Assembly: GCA_035457705.1 (NCBI GenBank)
Contig: DATIBD010000107.1
Coordinates: 1 to 64,000 of the forward strand
Direction: 5' to 3'
DNA: 64,000 nt
From: DASPGQ01 sp035457705
GTDB lineage: Bacteria > Acidobacteriota > Vicinamibacteria > Marinacidobacterales > SMYC01
Both the position numbers and the translations under genes were made by a program. The notes beneath the pieces are model-generated. The model made no database searches. It saw only the letters and a program-made list of their open reading frames with translations, and was not told the origin of the DNA. Shown here one piece after another: positions 25,607 to 36,921 of this stretch (position 1 is its first letter; each line of letters starts with the position of its first letter).

Positions 25607-27172
25607 CTAGCCAGCGTCCCGACCCTGGTCGGCCGCAACATAGCCTTCACGGCTGCGTCGCACTTCGGCGAGGGTGCGCTCCCGGTCGTCGTCGCCCAAC
25701 GAGCCTCCGGCTCGCAGGAGAATCTGACGGGTGAGCCCACTCGCAACGTCCCCTGCCTCCACCGAGACGTTCCCGGCGACGTCCACTTCCACGGCGACGA
25801 CGACCGCCGTCGGCCCGTGCCGAAACGGAACCTCCCACAAGAGCCTTCCCAAAAACAAGTTCTCCTCGACTCGCTCGCTGGTTCCTTGAAGGATGTTGAG
25901 CTCCAGCCGTGAGTCAGTCGTCTCGAAAGAGCACGTCGCTCTGCTGGGCACCCCGGAATGTCGGGAGAGTATCGGCGTGATGCGTCCCGGCGGCCCCTCC
26001 ACCGCCACGTGGTGCCGACTCACATCCATCAAGACACGGTCCACCCGATCCCCTTCGAGCATCGCCGCGCGCACGGCGGCGCCGAGAGCGGGTGCGTCGT
26101 CGGGATGAAGGCCGGGCGTGGGGTCCTTCTCGAAGACCCCGCTCAACATTTCGTTGACTTTTGGAATTCGGGAAGACCCGCCGAACAGCAGAACGACGTC
26201 GATCTTCTGTTTCGTGAGTCCCGCGCCTTGAAGTGCTTTCTTGCACGGCGAGGCAATCCATTCGAGCTGGGGGGCCAGCTGGGACTCGAGCTCGGTACGC
26301 CGGAGCGTCGGGGTCCAGAGCCTATCGCCGCCGAGGGGGACCTCGACTCTCACCTCGGCGAGGACCGACAGGCGCCGCTTCGCGCTCTCGGCGGCTTCTT
26401 TGAAGTGGACCAGGGCCAGCGGATCCCGAGAAGCATCCAGCCGCTCTTCTTTTCCGAGCCGTTCCAGAAGATAGCGGACGAGGAGCTGGTCGAAATCCTC
26501 ACCGCCGACGAATCGTTCCCATTCCGTGGAGAGGACGGTGCACACCTGCCCGTCGTCCTCCACGAGGCTCACCGAAAAGCTCCCTCCACCCAGGTCGCAC
26601 AAAGCGATCCGTTTGGCCGAGTCCGTGGCGTTTCGAGGCGCGAGCGCCGCAAGCGTGGTGGATGGCTGTATCAGGACCCACTCGAACCCGGCGAGTCGGC
26701 TCGCGTCGCGAACGAGCTGTTCTTGACCGAGATGGAACATCGGTGGGACGGCGATCACCGCTCCACCGACTGGCACCCTCAGTGCCATCTCGGCGTCCCG
26801 CTTGAGCGCCGCCAGAAGAATCGCGACCAGGGTCGCCGGATGAAGAGCCGTCCCCTGTGCCTGCAACCGGGCGTAGCCGTCCTGGCCTTCGACTACCTCG
26901 AACGGCGCGAGAGTGGAGATGGAACGCACCGCCGGAGAGTCGAACCTCTCGCCGAGCAACCGTAAAAAATCCCAGAAGGTTCCCCGCGGATTCGTGACCG
27001 CTTGACGCTTCGCCGCTTGCCCCGACCACCACTCACCACTCTTCGAGAGCGCGACGATTGCGGGCGTTCTCCGCGCACCCTCCCGATTGGGAAGGATGAC
27101 CGGCTTGCCGTCACGAAACGCGGCCACCGAGGCATAGCTCGTTCCGAGGTCCACGCCGATGGTGACCATCAT
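25607..27172 (-). CDS. Hsp70-family protein lacking the C-terminal lid
   Basis: A 521-residue Hsp70 homologue. The nucleotide-binding domain is recognisable: phosphate-1 VTIGVDLGTSYASVAAF, phosphate-2 IALCDLGGGSFSVSL, adenosine motif VVLLFGGSSRIPKVNEML. A beta substrate-binding domain seems to follow (about 370-490), but the protein ends shortly after; canonical DnaK is about 640 residues and carries a helical lid. It is the last gene of a GT4-GT9-Hsp70 unit with a 3-bp gap from the GT9 gene. No DnaJ or GrpE is near. It may be a dedicated chaperone or switch for the glycan pathway; this is inference. Confidence 0.88.
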   Translation of the reverse strand: MMVTIGVDLGTSYASVAAFRDGKPVILPNREGARRTPAIVALSKSGEWWSGQAAKRQAVTNPRGTFWDFLRLLGERFDSPAVRSISTLAPFEVVEGQDGYARLQAQGTALHPATLVAILLAALKRDAEMALRVPVGGAVIAVPPMFHLGQEQLVRDASRLAGFEWVLIQPSTTLAALAPRNATDSAKRIALCDLGGGSFSVSLVEDDGQVCTVLSTEWERFVGGEDFDQLLVRYLLERLGKEERLDASRDPLALVHFKEAAESAKRRLSVLAEVRVEVPLGGDRLWTPTLRRTELESQLAPQLEWIASPCKKALQGAGLTKQKIDVVLLFGGSSRIPKVNEMLSGVFEKDPTPGLHPDDAPALGAAVRAAMLEGDRVDRVLMDVSRHHVAVEGPPGRITPILSRHSGVPSRATCSFETTDSRLELNILQGTSERVEENLFLGRLLWEVPFRHGPTAVVVAVEVDVAGNVSVEAGDVASGLTRQILLRAGGSLGDDDRERTLAEVRRSREGYVAADQGRDAG

Positions 27173-27175
27173 TCA

Positions 27176-28372
27176 TCATCGCACATTCAGGCAGAACTGA
27201 ACGGCTTGGAGAACTTGCTCCACGCCAACCGAGGCGATGCACTCGGGCGCGGGAGCCTGGGCACATTCCCCGGGGGGCCGACGGATCATATTGCAGGGCG
27301 AGCAGTAAAGCGGCTGTCGTACGACACGCCGAAGAGGATGCTCCGTTTCCGGCCCGTAGCGAACCGGGTCCGAGGGGCCGAAGATTGCGACATTACGGGT
27401 CCCAACAGCGTGGGACAGATGCATGGGCCCAGTGTCGCCGGTGACGAACACGTCGAAACGCTCGATGACGGCGGCAAATGTCATAAGAGGCATCCCGAGC
27501 AGAACCCGCGGGGGCTTCCTGGTCTTGGCCGCAATCCCTCGCACGAGCGCTTCGTCTCCCGACGAACCGGTGAGAACGATCTCTGCCGTCTCGGCGAGGC
27601 GGTCGATGAGGGCGACGAACTTTGGCTCCTCCCACTGCTTGAGCCTTCGACCCGCGCTCGGGTGGATGCCGATCAAAGGATGGGCCCCAGTGTCGAGCAC
27701 ACCCCTCGCGGTCTCACGATCGACCTCCGAGAGGAAAGCGAAGGGGCGGGCGGGCGGCTCGAAATCCGTTTCGGGGAACAGAGTGCGCAGCAACTCTAGG
27801 TTCTGCCAATACCAACTTCTAGATTCGTCCCAGCACGCCCGGTGGGTGAGGAGGTGCGCGCCGCCCGTCTCGCCATAGCCAGCGCGAAGCCTGGCCCCGG
27901 CGAGTGCCATCAGGAGGATGACACGAACGTCGCCTTGGAAGTCGAGCGCCAAATCCCAATCGCTTCCCAGGGCGCGTCTTGTGTCGCCGAAGCTCGTTCG
28001 CTTCTCCCACGACGCCCAGGGTGCGTCCACCACACGGACGGCGTCCACGAACGGTAGCCTCCGTGCGATCGGCTCGTTCCAGCTTCCAACACCCAGCTCG
28101 ATGTGGGCCTCCGGGGCAGCCGCGCGCAAACACTCGAGTGCGGGCAGCGTGGTGACGAAATCCCCGATCCGATCCAGCCGGAGCGCGAGAATGCGCCGCG
28201 CACGAGACGGCTCGCCAACGGGTCGAGCGGGTCGAAGACCCGCGATGGGCGAAGCCACCCGCAAGAAGGCGTCGAACAGCCCGAGCAGAGCGCGCTCTCT
28301 CGGGTCGTAGATGCGGTGACCGCCCTCGCGGCGCCTACGGGCAGCGAGCTTGCGTGACGGAGCGAAGAACAT
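27176..28372 (-). CDS. Glycosyltransferase family 9 (heptosyltransferase-like)
   Basis: A 398-residue GT9 protein. N-terminal GT-B half: RRILALRLDRIGDFVTTLPALECLRAAAP, typical of WaaC/WaaF-like enzymes with the RxDRxGD loop. C-terminal half: GIHPSAGRRLKQWEEPKF, IVLTGSSGDEAL, the signature TGDTGPMHLSHAVGT and FGPSDPVRYGPETEHPL. It would add an ADP-heptose or related sugar to lipopolysaccharide core or a similar acceptor at the inner face of the membrane. Its start overlaps the GT4 gene's end by 38 bp, so these are coupled. A Cys-rich C-terminal stretch (LYCSPCNMIRRPPGECAQAPAPEC) is often seen in this family. Confidence 0.9.
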   Translation of the reverse strand: MFFAPSRKLAARRRREGGHRIYDPRERALLGLFDAFLRVASPIAGLRPARPVGEPSRARRILALRLDRIGDFVTTLPALECLRAAAPEAHIELGVGSWNEPIARRLPFVDAVRVVDAPWASWEKRTSFGDTRRALGSDWDLALDFQGDVRVILLMALAGARLRAGYGETGGAHLLTHRACWDESRSWYWQNLELLRTLFPETDFEPPARPFAFLSEVDRETARGVLDTGAHPLIGIHPSAGRRLKQWEEPKFVALIDRLAETAEIVLTGSSGDEALVRGIAAKTRKPPRVLLGMPLMTFAAVIERFDVFVTGDTGPMHLSHAVGTRNVAIFGPSDPVRYGPETEHPLRRVVRQPLYCSPCNMIRRPPGECAQAPAPECIASVGVEQVLQAVQFCLNVR

Positions 28373-29531
28373 CTTCGTAGCGATCCCCAGCCAACTTCCA
28401 GGAAAAGTGTGCGCAGGCGCGTTCCCGCGCCGAGGAACCGAGCTTCAAGCGGAGCTCCCGCGAGGCGAGCAGGCGCGCGAGCGCGCCCGCAAGCGCTTCG
28501 ACGTCCTTTTCCGGAACGAGAAGAGCCTCCTCGCCGTCACGCACCGCTTGAGGTATACCGGCCACTTTCGTTGCGGCGATGGCCTTTCCCGATGCCATCG
28601 CTTCCAGCAGCACATTCGGAAGACCATCCACGTTCCCCGCGGCGTCCCGTACCGAGGGGACGGCCACGACGTCGGCCGAGTCGAAAAGGGCGGGCAGATC
28701 GGCACGCTCGACGTTGCCGAGAAACTTTACCTGTTCGACGATTCCGCGCTCGGTAGCCCGCTCGGCCAACTCACCTTCCAGGTCCCCGCGTCCGGCGAGC
28801 ATCAGTCGGACCGGAACGCCACGGCCTCGTAGCAGCGCCGCGGCATCAATGAGATACTCGAACCCTTTCTTCGGCACCAATCGGCCGACGGCGAGAACGA
28901 CGCCCTGGTCGTTCCCGCTGACATGCCTCGGCCGAAACAGCCTCGTATCGACTCCATAGGGGATCACCAGAGGCGGCGGGGCTCCCAGTGCGAGACTTCG
29001 CTGGGCGAGATCTTCGCTACAAGCCGTGACGGAAGCCGCACGTGCGAACGCGCGGGCGGCGAACCGACGGACCATACGGCTTTTCTCCGAAAGGAACACG
29101 TCGGATCCGTGCAGGCTCACCACCAGCGGGGTGCCTCGAATCGAGAGGGCCAGCCAAGCCATGACGCCACTGGGTACGACCCAATGCGCGTGCACGACGT
29201 CGTAAGGCTCGCTCCGAAACTCCGATACGAGCGCGTACACGCCGGATAAGACTGCCCCCGGCGTGACCATCATGGCCGTCCCCCGAAGGGCGCGGTCGCT
29301 CTCGAGCGACTGGGCGTATCCGAAGACCTCGAGCGCGCGGCTGGGGACATAGCGGTAGGGCCGAAACCGCACCCCTTCGATATCCACCGGAGCGAGGTCG
29401 GACCGAGCGGGGAGCACGACCGTGAGCCGGTGGCCCCGGGCCGCGAGCTCTCGCGTAATCGCCTCGATGAATGGCGCCGTCGTGTCCCCCTGGAACTTCG
29501 GATAAGACGACGTGATGGTGAGAACTCGCAA
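28335..29531 (-). CDS. Glycosyltransferase family 4
   Basis: A 398-residue GT-B enzyme. N-terminal: MRVLTITSSYPKFQGDTTAPFIEAI, then HAHWVVPSGVMAWL and LVVSLHGSDVFL. C-terminal: VVLAVGRLVPKKGFEYLIDAAALL, then KFLGNVERADLPALFDSADVVAVPS, and the nucleotide-binding ExxxxxE region GLPNVLLEAMASGKAIAATKVAGIPQAV. It is a retaining transferase of unknown donor. First gene of the GT4-GT9-Hsp70 unit and divergent from the ClpC-type gene 104 bp away. Confidence 0.92.
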   Translation of the reverse strand: MRVLTITSSYPKFQGDTTAPFIEAITRELAARGHRLTVVLPARSDLAPVDIEGVRFRPYRYVPSRALEVFGYAQSLESDRALRGTAMMVTPGAVLSGVYALVSEFRSEPYDVVHAHWVVPSGVMAWLALSIRGTPLVVSLHGSDVFLSEKSRMVRRFAARAFARAASVTACSEDLAQRSLALGAPPPLVIPYGVDTRLFRPRHVSGNDQGVVLAVGRLVPKKGFEYLIDAAALLRGRGVPVRLMLAGRGDLEGELAERATERGIVEQVKFLGNVERADLPALFDSADVVAVPSVRDAAGNVDGLPNVLLEAMASGKAIAATKVAGIPQAVRDGEEALLVPEKDVEALAGALARLLASRELRLKLGSSARERACAHFSWKLAGDRYEDVLRSVTQARCP

Positions 29532-29635
29532 CGGCGTTTCCGCGATTATAGCTTCTGCCGTCCTCGTATGTGTCTCGATATGCTATGCTTCCACTTGGCG
29601 GCTTCCTCCGCGCGCCCTTCGAGGAGTCGAGTCGT

Positions 29636-32143
<2,508 letters not shown>

Positions 32144-32170
32144 CCGACAGGCTACGGGCGCACCCGATTC

Positions 32171-34831
32171 TCATTCGGCGCGAAGCGCCGATGAAGCCTC
32201 GCCCCGCGTAGCCCAACGAGCGGGGATCGCGCAGGCAGCGAGCCCCGCAGTCAGGACGACTGTCACGACGGATGCGAAGGTGGCGAAATCGAGCGGCTCG
32301 ACCTCGAACAAGAAGCTCGACAGAGCCCGCACCGCGAAGACGGCCGCGAGAATCCCTCCTGCAATTCCCGCGAGAACCGGCCGCATTCCGCGGCCAACGA
32401 CCAGTCCGACGACGGAAGCCCCACGGGCTCCGAGCGCCATTCGGATCCCGATCTCCCGCACCCGCCGCGTAGTCGAATAGAGGACGACGCCGAAGATTCC
32501 GATGCTCTGAAGCGCGAGTGCGAGAGCCGCCGCTGCCGCCAAGAGCGAGAGCAAGAACCGCTCCCGGGCCATCGAGTCTGTCACCACGGCCTCGAGCGTC
32601 GTGATGTCGAAAAGCGGGACGACGGGGTCGATCGCGTGCACGGTCTCGCGGACGGATTCGACCAAGGCGAGGGGCCCCCGGTGGGCTCGTACGAGAACGT
32701 GAATCGCCCGCGTCGTGTCTTGGAGAACCGGAGCGTAGAAACTCGGCTCCTCCTCGACGCTCAGGGCCTCGCGGCGAACGTTCCCCACCACTCCGACGAT
32801 GGTCCGCCAGACGGAACCCTCGTCGGGAGTGCGGTCGAAGCAGACCCGCTTTCCAAGAGGATCCTCGGCGGCGAAGTATTTATCGGCCAGCGCCTGATTG
32901 ATGATGACGACGGGAGGGGCCCCGAAGTCGTCGCTGAGATCGAAATCTCGACCGTGGAGGAGCGGGACCCCCAAGGTGCGAAAGAGTCCGGGCGTGACCT
33001 CGTCGTGTCGTACCCCGATGCCATATCGGTCCGTCGGCCACCCCTCGGTCGTGAAGTCACTCGACCAGCGCGGGTTCCCGAAAGGAAGCCGACTGCTCAA
33101 GGCGGCAGAGTCGGCACCGGCCGTATCGCCGACCGCCTCGATGAGCTGGCGGTAGAATGCGGCGACCCGGGCGTCGTCACGATACCGATCGCCCGGAAGG
33201 GAAACGCGCGCCACGAGCACGTTGTCCGTAACGAATCCCGGATCGACGTCGGTGAGATGCCACAGAGTACGGGCCATCAGGCCCGCGCCGACGACGAGGG
33301 GCAGAGTGAGCGCCACCTCCGCTCCGACGAGAAACGCCGTGGCACGGTTCGTTCTTCTCGCCCGAGTGGCGCCTCGGGCGCCGGAAACGAGAGCGGCGCT
33401 CGCGCCCCGCCACGAGGGGAGGCTTCCGCACAGAAGTGCGCTCGCGAGAGTGACTCCTGCAGCGAATAAAACGACGGTCGGGTCGACGCCGATCTCCTCC
33501 ATTCGCGGAAGAGCTTCCGGACTCAGGGCGAGAAGCGGACGGATCGCCAGAATTCCCAGGGCGAGCCCAAGCGTTCCGGAGAAGCCGGCGAGCACCAGGC
33601 TTTCTCCGAGACCTTCGAATAGAAGCCGCGTTCTCCCACCCCCGAGGGCGCTCTTGATCCGGATCTCGTGCTCGCGACCGGCGCCCCGGGCCAGCATCAT
33701 ATTCGCGACATTCGCGCAGGCGATCAAGAGGAGCAGCCCCACCGCCGTCATCAAGATGTGAAGGGGCAGGGACGTATCGCCTACGATCCACTTCTGAAGC
33801 GGAGTGATGCCGGTTCCCATCAACCGGTTCGTCTCGGGATACTCGACGCCGAGGCGAGAGGCAATCGCGGCGAGCTCCGATTCGGCCGCCTCGAGAGAGA
33901 CGGCGTCCTGAAGACGGCCCAAGACCCTCATACCGTGCGCACGACGAAACCAGACTTGGTCACGATTTTCGGGATCCCACGCGACGGGAACCCAAACGTC
34001 AGCGTCGGCGAAGGGGTAGGCGAAACCCCGGGGCATGACCCCAAGAATGCGGTGGTCCTTGTCATCGAGCCGAATGGTTCGACCGATCGCCGTCTCGTCG
34101 CCTCCGAGCTCGCGCTGCCAGAAGCCGTGGGTGAGGAGGACTGCCGCTTCGTCGGTCGCCCAGGTGTGCGAATCGTCGAACCCCCTCCCGATGGCGGGAG
34201 CGATTCCGAGCAGGTCGAAAAAACTTCCCGTGACCTCGCTTGCGTTCACGACGGATGGCTTGCCCTCGATCAGGAGCACCTTCTCGTCCAGCCAGTCGTT
34301 GTAGGCGGCCATGTCGGTGAAGCTTCGTGCGGAAGCGCGCCAGTCGAGGTAGTTCGCCGCCGCAACCTGCGCCTGGTACCAACCCCGTTCGGGATTCTTC
34401 TCCCAGACGGATACGAGTCGGTCGGGCTCGTGAAACGGAAGCGGGCGCAACAGGACCGCGTGGAACACCGTGAATATCGCCACGCTCGCGCCGATGCCGA
34501 GTGCGAGCGCGAGAACGGCGACAACGGTGAACACGGGTTGCCGTAAGAAACTCCGCGCCGAGAGGCGAATGTGGTGAGCGAGCTCTCTCATCGTGGTTCC
34601 TCCGCGTCGTTCTTTGGGACTTCCGGGGCGCAAACGCACCTCCCCGAGCCGCATCTTCAGGCCCGCGGCAAGAATTCCGACGCACTCTCGGGCCGCCAGC
34701 ACCGGCCCCGAGCGACGATCCCGTGCCATGCGCTCCGCCGCAGTCTCTACGATCTCGCTCCCGTAGCGCCTTCGTGCCCAGGGAGGATGAGCGAGGAGGA
34801 GTAGCCGCAGCAATCGCCTCAATGACGTCAC
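32171..34831 (-). CDS. ADOP-type ABC transporter permease (third copy), PadR-linked
   Basis: An 886-residue duplicated permease with the full ADOP layout. The N-terminal block (RLLLLAHPPWARRRYGSEIVETAAERM) is followed by a linker, then the first helix FTVVAVLALALGIGASVAIFTVFHAVLL near residue 105, a MacB periplasmic domain, FtsX helices (ILMTAVGLLLLIACANVANMMLARG), and the repeat. The last helices read FATFASVVTVVLTAGLAACAIPARWA. It starts at a GTG overlapping the PadR stop (GTGA), so regulator and permease are coupled exactly as in the 5.9-8.8 kb copy. Substrate unknown. Confidence 0.92.
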   Translation of the reverse strand: MTSLRRLLRLLLLAHPPWARRRYGSEIVETAAERMARDRRSGPVLAARECVGILAAGLKMRLGEVRLRPGSPKERRGGTTMRELAHHIRLSARSFLRQPVFTVVAVLALALGIGASVAIFTVFHAVLLRPLPFHEPDRLVSVWEKNPERGWYQAQVAAANYLDWRASARSFTDMAAYNDWLDEKVLLIEGKPSVVNASEVTGSFFDLLGIAPAIGRGFDDSHTWATDEAAVLLTHGFWQRELGGDETAIGRTIRLDDKDHRILGVMPRGFAYPFADADVWVPVAWDPENRDQVWFRRAHGMRVLGRLQDAVSLEAAESELAAIASRLGVEYPETNRLMGTGITPLQKWIVGDTSLPLHILMTAVGLLLLIACANVANMMLARGAGREHEIRIKSALGGGRTRLLFEGLGESLVLAGFSGTLGLALGILAIRPLLALSPEALPRMEEIGVDPTVVLFAAGVTLASALLCGSLPSWRGASAALVSGARGATRARRTNRATAFLVGAEVALTLPLVVGAGLMARTLWHLTDVDPGFVTDNVLVARVSLPGDRYRDDARVAAFYRQLIEAVGDTAGADSAALSSRLPFGNPRWSSDFTTEGWPTDRYGIGVRHDEVTPGLFRTLGVPLLHGRDFDLSDDFGAPPVVIINQALADKYFAAEDPLGKRVCFDRTPDEGSVWRTIVGVVGNVRREALSVEEEPSFYAPVLQDTTRAIHVLVRAHRGPLALVESVRETVHAIDPVVPLFDITTLEAVVTDSMARERFLLSLLAAAAALALALQSIGIFGVVLYSTTRRVREIGIRMALGARGASVVGLVVGRGMRPVLAGIAGGILAAVFAVRALSSFLFEVEPLDFATFASVVTVVLTAGLAACAIPARWATRGEASSALRAE
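32176..32190. terminator. Hairpin at the convergent clpC/ADOP ends
   Basis: CGGCGC (32176-32181), GAA loop, GCGCCG (32185-32190): a perfect 6-bp stem inside the last codons of the permease, 32 bp after the ClpC-type stop. It could act as a terminator for the rightward transcript, but no T-tract follows. Confidence 0.35.
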
Positions 34832-35187
34832 CCTTTTTCACGCCTAAAGAGACCTTCGAGCTGGCGCGATCCTACGAGCTTCTTTCCGTAGGCCACACCG
34901 ACGAGAGTCGCGAGCCGCCTCGTCTCAGCGACCGCGACCTCGCGTCCGAGAGTCGTCAGGCGGTAGTACCGGCGGCGAGAGTGCTCCGGCGGCGCCTCCT
35001 CGATCAGCCCCTCATGATGGAGCCGCTCGATGGCGAGATAGAGAGTCCCGGTGCTCGACTTCAGAGGCTCTCCCGTCGTGTTCTCGATCTCCTTGATGAT
35101 CCCGTAGCCGTGCCGCGGGCCATCGGCGAGAGCGACGAGGATCTGGTAGGAAAGCGGCGTGAGGGGGAGCTTCAGGTGGTGGGTCAT
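34828..35187 (-). CDS. PadR family transcriptional regulator
   Basis: A 119-residue PadR-s1 protein starting at ATG 35187 (MTHHLKLPLTPLSYQILVALADGPRHGYGIIKEI). Winged-helix features follow: GTLYLAIERLHHEGLIEEA and RRRYYRLTTLGREVAVAETRRLATLV. It differs from the first PadR in its recognition helix region, so it probably reads another operator. Coupled to the downstream ADOP gene by a GTGA overlap. Inverted repeats (TTGAC/GTCAA) lie immediately upstream, suggesting autoregulation. Confidence 0.92.
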   Translation of the reverse strand: MTHHLKLPLTPLSYQILVALADGPRHGYGIIKEIENTTGEPLKSSTGTLYLAIERLHHEGLIEEAPPEHSRRRYYRLTTLGREVAVAETRRLATLVGVAYGKKLVGSRQLEGLFRREKG

Positions 35188-35190
35188 AAC

Positions 35191-35232
35191 TTGACGGACA
35201 CTATATTGACGGTCAAGCTAACTCTTGTCAAG
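35191..35232. promoter_or_regulatory. Clustered TTGAC/GTCAA repeats, probable operator/promoter of the second PadR
   Basis: TTGACGG (35191-35197), the perfect palindrome TTGACGGTCAA (35206-35216) and CTTGTCAAG (35224-35232) lie within 42 bp before the padR start. On the minus strand, TTGACA (from the last site) and CAATAT 17 bp later form a reasonable sigma-70-type promoter, so bound regulator would cover it. Confidence 0.65.
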
Positions 35233-35330
35233 GGCACTTTCACGCCGTGCGGACGGAAGTCCTTGAGTCCTGGGCGTCGTCGAATCTCCCCAATAGCCCT
35301 GTCGCCGGGGAGTCGCTATGATCCGTTTCG

Positions 35331-36905
35331 ATGTCCACGAGGCGACTCGCCAGAGTCCTGAGCACCGCCGGCCTCTTCGCATCTCTTGTCGGGGGAGCGT
35401 TTTGCACCAGACCAAACGAGACCACCCCTCCCAACGTTCTCCTCGTTACCATCGAGACGCTCCGCGCGGATCATGTCAGTTCCTACGGTTACTCGCGGCT
35501 CACCACTCCCAACTTGGACCGACTCGCTTCTCAAGGCGCTCGGTTCACGACCGTCATCGCCCAAGCGCCGTTTACGCTTCCTTCCATCGCGTCTCTCATG
35601 ACGGGGCGCACGCCGCCGACTCATGGTGTGCGGAATCACCCCGCTACTCTTTCGCCAAATATCGAGACGGTCGCCGAGCGGTTTCGGCTCGCCGGCTACG
35701 AAACAGCAGCTATGACTCGACATACGTGGCTTCGGAATCGCTCGGGCCTCGACCAGGGCTTCGAGCACTATTTCAACAACAAATTTCAGGCCGGCCTCGA
35801 TGCCCGCAGCCTTTCGCTCGCCGCCGTCGACTGGCTGACGAGACGCAACGCCCAAAAACCGTTTTTCCTTTGGCTGCATTTCCTCGACCCCCATCTGCCT
35901 TATACGCCGAACTACCCGTATTCGGTGATCTTTGGAGGCTCGCGGGATGACGAGCCGCAAGTGAAGCAACTTCGCTCCCTGGTCGGACTCGACCGGGAGG
36001 GCTTTCGGCCGACGCCTTACGCGGATCTCGCGGGCGGACCGTACTACGACCTGGTCCTCCCGGCGTACCCCGATAACGAGGTGTTGCTCGACCTTGCGTT
36101 CTGGAGACGTTCGCGCGGCAGCATTTTTTTTGGCAAAAAGCGATATTCCCGCGAGACGGTCCAGGAGGTCGTGGACTTGTACGACGGGGCTATCCTATAC
36201 ACCGACGACAACCTCGGGCGCATCCTCGAGGCCCTCTCGGATCTCGGCCTCGAGAAGACGACCGTGGTGGCGGTAACATCCGATCACGGCGAGGCCTTCG
36301 GGGAGCACGGTGTGTATTTCACCCACGATTTCACCCTGTACGATGAAGTTCTCCGCGTCCCGCTCGTCATCCGATATCCGGGAAACGTTCCCGCCGATTC
36401 ACAGATCCCGCAGCAAGTGCGCCTGATGGACGTCGCTCCCACGCTGCTCGAGCTCGCGGGAGTCGCACCCTTGGAGGCAATCGAGGCAAAGAGCCTCGTC
36501 CCGCTGCTCACGGGCGGCAGCCTTCCGTTCCTCGAGGCTTTCGCCGAGAGTGCGCCCCTGCGTCCGCAATTCCCCGAGCAGGACCGGGTGTACTTTTCTG
36601 GCAACCGAGGCAAGTGGCGCATGGTCCGCACCGAGCGCTGGAAACTCATCCGCATTCCGCACCCCGAGGGCGACCGGCACGAGCTGTACGATCTAGAGCG
36701 CGACCCCTTCGAGACGAGAAACCTCTTCCAGGACCTCCCCGGAGAGGCTGGCCGCATCGCTCCTTCCCTGGATGCCTGGATGGCAGTCGACGCCTCGAGA
36801 AACTCGGAAACGCAGGAGGAGACGGCAGAAGAGCTCGACCCGGCCTCGCTGGACCAGCTGCGGGCTCTCGGGTACCTGGAGGCGGAACGCCCTGCTGAAC
36901 GCTGA
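35331..36905 (+). CDS. Sulfatase/alkaline-phosphatase-fold hydrolase, predicted exported
   Basis: A 524-residue protein with a hydrophobic N-terminus (STAGLFASLVGGAFC, possible lipobox at Cys25). Fold markers: NVLLVTIETLRADHVSSYGY (first metal site), TTPNLDRLASQGARF, SLMTGRTPPTHGV, and VVAVTSDHGEAFGEHG (second metal site). At the place where sulfatases carry Cys or Ser in C/S-x-P-x-R there is Thr82 in APFTLPSIAS, and the Arg is Ile86. Sulfatase chemistry through formylglycine is therefore unlikely; a Thr nucleophile as in phosphoethanolamine transferases is possible. It ends 16 bp before the STT3-like gene, so a joint role in glycan or phospho-group transfer is conceivable. Confidence 0.85.
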   Translation: MSTRRLARVLSTAGLFASLVGGAFCTRPNETTPPNVLLVTIETLRADHVSSYGYSRLTTPNLDRLASQGARFTTVIAQAPFTLPSIASLMTGRTPPTHGVRNHPATLSPNIETVAERFRLAGYETAAMTRHTWLRNRSGLDQGFEHYFNNKFQAGLDARSLSLAAVDWLTRRNAQKPFFLWLHFLDPHLPYTPNYPYSVIFGGSRDDEPQVKQLRSLVGLDREGFRPTPYADLAGGPYYDLVLPAYPDNEVLLDLAFWRRSRGSIFFGKKRYSRETVQEVVDLYDGAILYTDDNLGRILEALSDLGLEKTTVVAVTSDHGEAFGEHGVYFTHDFTLYDEVLRVPLVIRYPGNVPADSQIPQQVRLMDVAPTLLELAGVAPLEAIEAKSLVPLLTGGSLPFLEAFAESAPLRPQFPEQDRVYFSGNRGKWRMVRTERWKLIRIPHPEGDRHELYDLERDPFETRNLFQDLPGEAGRIAPSLDAWMAVDASRNSETQEETAEELDPASLDQLRALGYLEAERPAER

Positions 36906-36921
36906 TCGCCGACGACCCTAT

